Assembly (NCBI GenBank): GCA_947492175.1
Contig: CANLMQ010000054.1
Span: forward strand, 1-26,667
Direction: 5' to 3'
Length of the DNA stretch: 26,667 bases
Source of the DNA: an uncultured Draconibacterium sp.
GTDB lineage: Bacteria; Bacteroidota; Bacteroidia; Bacteroidales; Prolixibacteraceae
Shown here: piece by piece, positions 1 through 5,954 of the stretch
Numbering within the stretch: position 1 is the stretch's first letter
How the letters are laid out: every line of letters begins with the position of its first letter
Program-made: the position numbers and the translations under genes
Notes under the pieces: generated by a model
The model's database searches: none
Seen by the model: only the letters and a program-made list of their open reading frames with translations
Told to the model about the DNA's origin: nothing

Positions 1-132
1 ACTGATGGTTATTATGTTAGTACAGTAGGAAAACATGGCAATGAAGACACTATCTCCAAATATGTCAGAGAACAAGGAGTCGAAAAAGAATATAAGACTT
101 TGCACAAAGCTCAGCAGTTGGCACTCTTCTGA
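1..132 (+). CDS. IS200/IS605 family transposase, C-terminal fragment (partial, runs off left edge)
   Basis: An open frame enters from the left edge and stops at TGA 130-132, giving 43 residues. It contains GYYVSTVGKHGNEDTISKY and ends QLALF, which matches the usual C-terminus of Y1 HUH single-strand transposases of the IS200/IS605 group. The catalytic HUH and tyrosine residues would lie upstream, outside the window, so activity cannot be judged. The call is reinforced by the hairpin that begins directly after the stop codon, as expected for the subterminal right-end structure of these elements. Known of the family: the transposase excises and inserts single-stranded DNA by recognising such end hairpins. 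Confidence 0.8.
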   Translation, partial: TDGYYVSTVGKHGNEDTISKYVREQGVEKEYKTLHKAQQLALF

Positions 133-163
133 TACCCCGTCTGCTTGTAGCGGGGTAGTTCAT
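133..163 (+). mobile_element. Right-end hairpin and probable right boundary of the IS200-like element
   Basis: A perfect 7-bp inverted repeat, TACCCCG (133-139) and CGGGGTA (151-157), encloses an 11-nt loop one base after the transposase stop. IS200/IS605 elements have subterminal hairpins instead of terminal inverted repeats. The cleavage site should lie a few bases past the hairpin, so the boundary near 163 is an estimate. The hairpin could also terminate transcription, but no U-tract follows directly. Confidence 0.65.
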
Positions 164-217
164 TTTCTTTATTTGTTCAATATTATATTTTTCAATAGTT
201 ATTAGTTGTTCACTCAT
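164..217 (-). pseudogene. 5' stub of a gene cut by the IS200-like element
   Basis: On the minus strand an ATG at 217-215, preceded by an AAAAGAG stretch, starts an open frame MSEQLITIEKYNIEQIKK that then runs into the IS right-end hairpin. It is the third gene in line after the two lipoprotein genes, with 41 nt from the upstream stop. What is seen is a plausible start and about 17 codons of ordinary composition. That the IS interrupted a gene here is inferred. Too short to assign a family. Confidence 0.4.
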
Positions 218-258
218 CTCTTTTAATGTTCTGTTTGTTGGAGTATACCAATGCTTTG

Positions 259-1140
259 TTATTCAATTTCTGATAATATGTTTTTAGCATTTTCATTCTC
301 CGGATTCAATTCCAATGATTTCTTAAAGGCTTGAATTGCATTTTCTTTATCTCCTAATTCTAACAGACATTCACCATAACTATCGAAGGTATTAGAAGCG
401 TTTGGATACAATTCCGTGTTTAATTTAAATATCTTTAATGCGTCTTCTTTTTTCCCCTCTCTCATAAGACTATAACCAAAGTGATTAAACCAGGTTTCGC
501 GTAAATCATATTGAGATGTTTTAGCATCCTCATTCCTGACCAAAAGTACTATTTCATCAATCGTTTTCCCTTCATCCAATAGTTCAGTTAGTTTTTTCCT
601 GTTTAGATTTATTAGTTTCTCTCTTTGCTCTGCTAACGTCTCTACACCAAATTCTATTCTTTCCGCATCAGTAATTTTTGTCGAGTCCATTTCTTCTCTC
701 AAAACAGATCCATCGTCTAATCTTTTATAATGAGTTCCATATATCTGAGGTTTATTAATGCTCAGTAAATACCTATCGGTAATAACTGCCAGGAACCACT
801 TATTTTTTGTAGAATCCAGTTCGATAGATTTTGTCATCAGTTTAACTGCCATTTTATAGGCAACAGAATCTTCTCCATGATGAAAAATCAACGCGGCATT
901 ATTATAGTCATTCGAAGTAAGAACTTTATTTGAATCCAACAATTCATAAACTCTGGCTTCCCTCAGACTATCGTTTTTTTGTATAATTTTCCAATCAAGA
1001 TGTTGTGTTCTATCTGCCTGATCACTTTTAAACATTTCAATAAGTTCCTGATTATCTGAAATAATCTCCCGGGCTTTGTCATTCCTAAAATTACAGGAAA
1101 TACACCCCAAAATAACTACTAATAAAATAATATTCTTCAT
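259..1140 (-). CDS. Lipoprotein with DUF6624-like region and C-terminal tetratricopeptide repeats
   Basis: The preferred start is the ATG at 1140, not 1164, because residues 1-16 from there form a compact lipoprotein signal (MKNIILLVVILGCISC) with Cys13 or Cys16 as the lipidated residue. The mature protein is about 280 residues. The middle part contains AVITDRYLLSINKPQIYGTHY, a pattern I associate with DUF6624 proteins. The last 70 residues hold two TPR-type helical hairpins (EDALKIFKLNTELYPNASNTF and ENAIQAFKKSLELNPENENA segments), which usually bind protein partners. It follows the lipoprotein gene at 1191-1841 by 50 nt and is probably cotranscribed. Function unknown; it is likely a membrane-anchored periplasmic or surface protein. 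Confidence 0.7.
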   Translation of the reverse strand: MKNIILLVVILGCISCNFRNDKAREIISDNQELIEMFKSDQADRTQHLDWKIIQKNDSLREARVYELLDSNKVLTSNDYNNAALIFHHGEDSVAYKMAVKLMTKSIELDSTKNKWFLAVITDRYLLSINKPQIYGTHYKRLDDGSVLREEMDSTKITDAERIEFGVETLAEQREKLINLNRKKLTELLDEGKTIDEIVLLVRNEDAKTSQYDLRETWFNHFGYSLMREGKKEDALKIFKLNTELYPNASNTFDSYGECLLELGDKENAIQAFKKSLELNPENENAKNILSEIE

Positions 1141-1190
1141 ATGTTTTTGTTTTATAAAGTACAAGAGTTAGTAAGTATTCGCAATCTTTT

Positions 1191-1841
1191 TTAATCATTC
1201 ATTTCCATTACAAAAATCCTTTTGGTAAAGTATTCTGAGCGGGTTTTATAATTGTGTAAAAGTCCATTCGCCAGCATGTATAGCGATATGCCTCCGGCGA
1301 TTTCCTTCGCATCTAAATAATTTATTATCTGAGAGTCTTTTGGCGCGATAGATTCTAATGCAAGCATGAAACTACCGGGAGAGGTTTGATTTAATTCCGG
1401 CTCTTTTTTTAATTCATTCACCATTGAGTCGAGATTAGATTTATTAATTGGGATAATCGACTGAGTCACCTCTGAATCTTTATATTTTATATTAATAAAG
1501 TCATTTTCAATCCAAACTGAGTCCGGATATATTGAATCATATTTTGCAAATAAATTACTTGTATGGTATTCTTTTAGTTTTACTTCATCGATTTTCCAGA
1601 ATTCCTGATTATCCCCGTTGGCTATTTCTTCCAGGTATTGCTTTAATCTTAATTCTGAATTTTTGCTTTTATAATTGTTGTTTAAGAAAGCATCAAAATC
1701 ACGAACAATATCATCGAGTTGTTTCGATTCTCTCTTACCTAGTATAGTTTTAAATTCACTGATTAATTTTTTTTCTACTTTTTTATCAGCGCTGCAGGAT
1801 AAGAGAAGCACTGCGATTATAGAACTGATAAAGTGTTTCAT
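1191..1841 (-). CDS. Putative lipoprotein of unknown function
   Basis: 216 residues. The N-terminus MKHFISSIIAVLLLSC ends in a clear lipobox (LLSC, Cys16), so the product should be lipidated and exported. The rest is charged and mostly helical-looking, with no motif I recognise. It lies directly upstream of the DUF6624/TPR lipoprotein on the same strand with a 50-nt gap, so the two probably form a transcriptional unit. Its 5' side abuts the presumed left end of the IS91-like element at about 1860, so the native promoter may have been displaced by that insertion. No homologue is claimed. Confidence 0.65.
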   Translation of the reverse strand: MKHFISSIIAVLLLSCSADKKVEKKLISEFKTILGKRESKQLDDIVRDFDAFLNNNYKSKNSELRLKQYLEEIANGDNQEFWKIDEVKLKEYHTSNLFAKYDSIYPDSVWIENDFINIKYKDSEVTQSIIPINKSNLDSMVNELKKEPELNQTSPGSFMLALESIAPKDSQIINYLDAKEIAGGISLYMLANGLLHNYKTRSEYFTKRIFVMEMND

Positions 1842-1913
1842 TTGTCTTTTTTATCTAGTTGATACAGTTGGCGTACCACCAACCCTGCTATGCAATATGC
1901 ACCTGTTGAACGA

Positions 1914-1958
1914 AACCTAAAGGTAGCTAAAGTGCTCAGGCTCGAGTACCTTTAGGTT
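1914..1958. repeat. 12-bp inverted repeat at the left side of the IS91-like element
   Basis: AACCTAAAGGTA (1914-1925) and TACCTTTAGGTT (1947-1958) are perfect inverted copies separated by 21 nt. The repeat lies between the 5' end of the upstream lipoprotein gene and the recombinase reading frame. It could be a recombinase binding site, part of the element's left end, or a terminator stem lacking a U-tract. Confidence 0.5.
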
Positions 1959-2052
1959 GCTAATCATAAAATTCGTATTATGAAAAAAAAGCACCACCTT
2001 AATTGAGCAAGCCTGTTTTTCACTCCCTGAATTTAAGCAAGTTTATCAGAAG

Positions 2053-3177
2053 GTGCAACGTCAGGTTGAGTTATTGGGCAAAAGTACCAGCACCCTGAAC
2101 AACTATTCGCGCTGTCTGGCCCGGATGGCCCTGCATTTTAACTGCAATCCGCTGGAGCTGGACGAGGAACAAATCCTGGATTACCTGTACCACATCAAAA
2201 CGCAAAGCCGCACCCCGTCGTCGAGTTACTTCAAACACACGGTTTACGGACTCCGCTTTGCCTACCGTGCCATGGGAATGCAGGAGAAACAGGTTTTTCT
2301 TCCGAAGATGCAGTTCCCGAAAAAGCTTCCAGTAGTACTGAGCCAGCGAGAGGTAAAACTCCTGCTGAAATCGCCTGCTTTGTTAAAGCACCGCCTGGTG
2401 CTTGCCCTGCTTTACGGCTGCGGCCTGAGGCGCCAGGAACTCTGTAACCCAAAATTTATTGGCGCTGCCCCGGGCATGATCGCCATCCTGCATACCTGGA
2501 GACAAAACCTCTCGCTCCACCCGCATTTGCATTGTATTGTGCCGGGCGGAGGAATTACCACCCCGGGGAAGTGGAAAGCAGCCCGCGGAAAAAACAAGTT
2601 CCTTTTCCCGGTAAAAGTAATGAGCAAAGTCTTCAGGGCAAAGTATGTACTGGCATTGAGAAAGGAAGGCATCGAAGATGCGCAGCTGTACAAGTCGCTG
2701 TTTTCAAAACCCTGGGTGGTGTATTGCAAACAGCCCTTTTTCGGGCCGCAGCAGGTGGTGGAGTACCTTGGCAGGTACACCCACAAAATAGCCATCAGCA
2801 ACCACCGCATCCGCAGCATTGAAAACGGGAAGGTGACTTTTACAGCAAAAGACTACCGGAAGGGTGGAAAAAAATACCCGCTCACGCTAAGCGAAGACGA
2901 GTTTATCCGTCGGTTTGCCATGCACATTTTACCGCGTGGTTTTACCCGCATCCGGCATTACGGGATACTGAGCAGTACGCTTAAAAAAGTATGTGTTGAA
3001 CTGCTGCAACAGGAACTGGGCAAACCCGATCTGCCTCAGCGCACCAATGTGCATTTGCTGTGTCCGGTATGCCGCAAAGGAAAGCTGGTAACGATCTGGC
3101 GTTTCCATCAGCGCGGACCACCGCCAATGAATGATTCTTTCCGGAACCTTCTGATAAACCTTGTAAAAAAGTCCTGA
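2053..3177 (+). pseudogene. In-frame fusion of truncated tyrosine recombinase and truncated IS91 transposase
   Basis: 374 residues counted from a GTG at 2053. The open frame actually extends upstream to 1984 without a normal start. Residues 1-132 are the N-terminal core-binding part and beginning of the catalytic domain of a tyrosine recombinase, ending just after the first catalytic arginine (YGCGLRRQEL, Arg126). From about residue 133 the sequence switches to an IS91-type transposase: the HUH motif in HPHLHCIVPGGG (His156-His160) and the two candidate tyrosines in VEYLGRYTHK (Tyr238, Tyr242). Missing are the rest of the recombinase, including its catalytic tyrosine, and the N-terminal zinc-binding region of the transposase. 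In intact Bacteroidota elements these are two adjacent genes, so a deletion that joined them in frame is the simplest explanation. Late cysteines (CPVC, about 340) may bind zinc. Probably inactive. Confidence 0.8.
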
Positions 3178-3436
3178 AACAGGGGCCGGGCGGAGCTATG
3201 CCATGGCGTGAAAAATCAGTGGATAAACAAGGTTGCTGACTGGAAAAAGAAGGCTGGAAATGATCTTTGAGACCGAAAACAGGTGCTGGTATGACCAAAA
3301 GCGAAAACCTGTGAGTATATACTCCCGTAAAAACAAAAAAACCAGACATCGAAAAACCCATAATATACGTCCCCGTTTCAATGCCGGTTTGCGTCAACAC
3401 ACGGTTCAGGCCTGGTCGTACCGACCACCCGAACAC

Positions 3437-4201
3437 TTAATTGTTGTGGCTGGCTTTTAATTTCAATTCTTTAAATTTTAATCTATATATCTCATTCTCA
3501 AATTTGTCAAAGTCGAATTTCTTAAAGTAGTCCATATTTGAATTAAAGAAAATCGTGTCATTTAATTCAGTTTCGGGATTTATGTCAACATACACTTTTC
3601 TGTTTTTGTATGTTTTCCCAATCAATTTTAAAAGGAATGCAGTGTCGTTAAAAATGAAATAAGAATCTGCCTTTGCGTTCTTATTTATCAGGATCCCTTT
3701 TACATTGTAAACATTGTCTTTAGGAGCTGAATTGTCAAGATAATGAACAAGGCTATTGAAACTATTAAACTCAACTTCGTCTTCCAGCTTTAAAATCAAA
3801 TTCTCTCCGAACTCAGATGTTTTTATCTTACAACCATTCAATCTGTAATTAAACTCAGTCGGGTCGTAATCACGTTCAAATGAATGCAACATTTTCTCAA
3901 TGTGCACTAAATTTGTCGAGTTAACGAATATGTACTTGTCATATTCCGAAAATAAAATTTTTACTGGTCTTGAAGCATCCTCAAATTCCTTCATAAATAT
4001 TTTAAGTCCAAAGATTTTGTCAATAATCCAAACGGGCAACCAAATAGGAAAGAAAACAATTTGTGCTGCCCAATTAGGATGAGATTTAAGTCCACGCAGA
4101 AAAGACTTGAACATATAAATTGGGTCACGCAAAATCAAATAAAGGAGTAATCCAATCCCAACTACAAAAATTATTGATATGATTAAATCAAATATGTCCA
4201 T
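3437..4201 (-). CDS. Hypothetical membrane protein with two N-terminal hydrophobic segments
   Basis: 254 residues. Hydrophobic stretches at about 3-24 (LIISIIFVVGIGLLLYLIL) and 45-66 (IVFFPIWLPVWIIDKIFGL) predict a two-pass anchor, followed by a soluble domain of about 180 residues, rich in Phe, Asn and Lys, without a motif I recognise. The gene is AT-rich and lies on the minus strand between the IS91-like element, whose right end nearly touches its stop codon, and a second AT-rich gene 141 nt upstream. The C-terminus KASHNN resembles the end of its neighbour (KAQHFV): both are encoded by a CACAACA-type sequence. This suggests recent acquisition. No function is proposed. Confidence 0.6.
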   Translation of the reverse strand: MDIFDLIISIIFVVGIGLLLYLILRDPIYMFKSFLRGLKSHPNWAAQIVFFPIWLPVWIIDKIFGLKIFMKEFEDASRPVKILFSEYDKYIFVNSTNLVHIEKMLHSFERDYDPTEFNYRLNGCKIKTSEFGENLILKLEDEVEFNSFNSLVHYLDNSAPKDNVYNVKGILINKNAKADSYFIFNDTAFLLKLIGKTYKNRKVYVDINPETELNDTIFFNSNMDYFKKFDFDKFENEIYRLKFKELKLKASHNN

Positions 4202-4342
4202 TCATTATTTTGCTTTTTTCAACCTTGCCCCTACCGGTGGTGGTATGAGGTCGTGGCAGATTGCGTGCTTCTTTCCTGTCAAATTACTACGCAGTTTGAG
4301 CGTGCTACAAATCTTGATATTAGCTACTTTGCTTGCTATTAC
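4202..4342. other. Spacer between the two AT-rich genes, possible recombination-site remnant
   Basis: 141 nt separating two same-strand genes. It is less AT-rich than either gene and contains several short inverted segments, for example CACCACCGGTAGGGG read on the minus strand. There is no terminator and no clear promoter. Because the end of each flanking gene carries a CACAACA-type motif, this may be the site between two cassette-like units. That is inference only. Confidence 0.25.
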
Positions 4343-5239
4343 TTATACAAAATGTTGTGCTTTGTTTTTTGTCTTTTTAAATATGCTAATGTACGAGTAT
4401 TCAAGCCCCCTTTTTTTTATATAGTTAGAGTACATGTATTCAAATCCATCATCAATTATCAGGTTATTCATTTTGATTGGATTTCTTGGACATATTTTTA
4501 ATGTATATTTAGTATTATTCTTTACTATAGAATAAGGTCTATCTTTACTGTAATCAGGATTTGCATCTGCAATTATTAATGTGCCATTTTCTTTTAGAAG
4601 ACTCTTAATTATCTTAAAATTTGGAAGATTGTTTACTGATGATAACAAAAAGCACATGACAATAATGTCAAATGAATTTTCATGGTTTTCATAATCAAAA
4701 TTTGAGAGGTCATTTTTATATCTTATAATTTTTAAGTTTGATGTTTTAAAGTCTTCTTTAAATGTATTATACATTCCAAAAGAAGGCTCTAAATAGTGCC
4801 ATTTTATAATTTTATTATCAACGAATAAATCCGTTATTGTATGCCCTGTACCACCTCCAATGTCAAGAATGGAAGGGTTTTCAATGTCTAAAATTTGTTT
4901 ATTAATAGCTTTTATTACATTGCGATGAGTCTCTATTAGTTCTTTTGAGTTTTCTTCATCGTAAACATCATAAATTGCATTGTAAAAAGAAATTGAATCT
5001 GATAGTGAATAGACTTTTTCTTCTAGTACTTCTGTTTTAGAGTCGTTGTCAAAAAATTTTGTCTTTTTAAACAAAGTAATAACAGGTAATGCAGCTTCTA
5101 TTAATAGTGCATAAAACAATTTATCTAAATACTCTTTATCAATGGTAATTAACTTAGTAATTCCTAATAAAGTAACAATCATAGTTGCAATAAAAACAAA
5201 AATGAAAGTATATAATAGTATATTTTTTTGTTTACCCAT
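4343..5239 (-). CDS. Membrane-anchored class I SAM-dependent methyltransferase
   Basis: 298 residues. Two hydrophobic segments occupy about residues 7-30 (LLYTFIFVFIATMIVTLLGI) and 42-57. A short helical linker leads to a Rossmann methyltransferase domain. SAM-binding motif I is ILDIGGGTGHT (about 123-133), the acidic residue after strand 2 is in WHYLEPS, and a later NGTLIIADANPD gives the post-motif strand. The substrate cannot be read from the sequence; the small domain could methylate a small molecule, lipid or protein at the inner membrane face. AT-rich, single-gene spacing and atypical neighbours suggest transfer. Residues 258-298 are poorly conserved-looking. Confidence 0.75.
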   Translation of the reverse strand: MGKQKNILLYTFIFVFIATMIVTLLGITKLITIDKEYLDKLFYALLIEAALPVITLFKKTKFFDNDSKTEVLEEKVYSLSDSISFYNAIYDVYDEENSKELIETHRNVIKAINKQILDIENPSILDIGGGTGHTITDLFVDNKIIKWHYLEPSFGMYNTFKEDFKTSNLKIIRYKNDLSNFDYENHENSFDIIVMCFLLSSVNNLPNFKIIKSLLKENGTLIIADANPDYSKDRPYSIVKNNTKYTLKICPRNPIKMNNLIIDDGFEYMYSNYIKKRGLEYSYISIFKKTKNKAQHFV

Positions 5240-5661
5240 GAATTCTCTATTGTCTTAGCTAAAATGAAACATAACTAGTGTGTATCATCAACAGGTAATG
5301 TAATTTTTCTTATATCATTAAAGAGTAATATTATCCCCCCATATAAGGAAGTATTGTACCTATTGTATTTTATTAATTGCACTGTTATTATTTACAGGGA
5401 ACGTATTCAACGGTTTTTGGTCTTTTGTTGGTTAAAATTAAGCATAAAATCAAATAAAACTTTTCTTAAGGGGGTATTATTCAACATAAATAATCTGCCG
5501 TGGCTCATAATTCTAACAAAAACCCTCGTTAAGCTCGCTTTTTTACCTGAAAATACTTTACGCTACCACTGGCTGCTGGTCAGCAGGTGTACAACGGGCT
5601 TCCGCAGCCATCAAAAGTGTTACCTCAACCTTTCTGACATCGATCTCAGCCCAAAATAAGC
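5240..5661. other. Non-coding stretch without a supported gene
   Basis: This stretch separates the methyltransferase gene from the periodic array. A 101-codon plus-strand frame (5354-5659) exists, but it has no recognisable domain, mixed composition and no sensible ribosome-binding context. I see no RNA gene or transposon end. The 5570-5660 part is richer in G and C than what precedes it and may be the edge of an old insertion. Confidence 0.4.
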
Positions 5662-5880
5662 TGTCATCACCTCAAAAAAAGGGCTTATCACCTGTTGGCA
5701 GGGGCTTATCTCCCGGGAATTGACTGTTATCACCCGATAAAAGGTTGTTCTCTTTTACTTTTTGTCGGTTATCACCGGAGAGATTTTACAAAATGGTAGT
5801 GATAGACAGATTTTTTGAGTGATAATCTATTTTTTACGGGCGACAAAAGTTGAAATCACCCATAAATTTGAAGTGATCCA
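5662..5880. repeat. 21-bp periodic array of TTATCACC-like motifs
   Basis: The hexamer ATCACC, or a one-base variant, starts at 5666, 5687, 5708 (ATCTCC), 5729 and 5771, exactly 21 bp apart, with a degenerate unit at 5750. In-phase copies reappear at 5855 (ATCACC, four periods later) and 5876 (ATCCAA). Between them the motif appears inverted: GTGATA at 5799 and 5819. The core is T-T-A-T-C-A-C-C with variable filler. Twenty-one bp is two helical turns, so the copies face the same side of the DNA. In one frame they read as Leu-Ser-Pro heptads, but stops interrupt. Lies just downstream of the PEP carboxykinase terminator. Confidence 0.7.
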
Positions 5881-5900
5881 ATTACAAATCACAAAAAAAG

Positions 5901-5933
5901 AAGAGCCACTCCCGGTTAACAAGAGTGGCTCTT
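5901..5933 (-). terminator. Rho-independent terminator of the PEP carboxykinase gene
   Basis: AAGAGCCACTC (5901-5911) pairs perfectly with GAGTGGCTCTT (5923-5933) around an 11-nt loop. On the minus strand the stem is followed by a U-tract (complement of the A-run at 5893-5899). It begins 22 nt after the stop codon of the minus-strand gene. Confidence 0.85.
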
Positions 5934-5954
5934 TTGTATCTGTTTAAAATGATC

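Larger units (their letters stand above)
1862..3430 (+). mobile_element. Decayed IS91-family (HUH, rolling-circle type) insertion element
   Basis: The segment contains one long chimeric reading frame (about 2000-3177) and is visibly richer in G and C than the AT-rich genes on both sides. At the right, TGGTCG-TAC-CGACCA (3413-3427) is a tight hairpin followed at 3431-3434 by GAAC, one of the tetranucleotides IS91 elements insert next to. At the left, GTTGG...CCAAC (1867-1883) forms a smaller hairpin with a shared CGTACC core. Ends are inferred, not proven, since no uninterrupted copy is available. No target duplication is expected for this family. About 250 nt of non-coding tail (3178-3430) follows the gene. 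Confidence 0.6.

Noticed and set aside
2412..3436. Minus-strand ORFs of 135 and 151 codons in the IS91-like region
   Set aside because: Shadows of the transposase frame and its tail; composition and lack of motifs argue against coding.
4202..4342. True integron attC site
   Set aside because: No integrase gene and no confirmed GTTRRRY/RYYYAAC core pair could be shown by eye; kept only as a weak cassette hypothesis.
5354..5659. 101-codon plus-strand ORF before the 21-bp array
   Set aside because: No domain, biased composition, no leader resembling other genes here, and it overlaps the upstream edge of the array. Treated as chance.
5662..5880. CRISPR array
   Set aside because: Units of 21 bp with only 6-9 conserved bases and no separate spacers of constant length; no cas genes in the window.
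5662..5880. DnaA boxes / replication origin
   Set aside because: TTATCACC differs from TTATCCACA at the decisive bases and there is no dnaA, dnaN or AT-rich unwinding element nearby.
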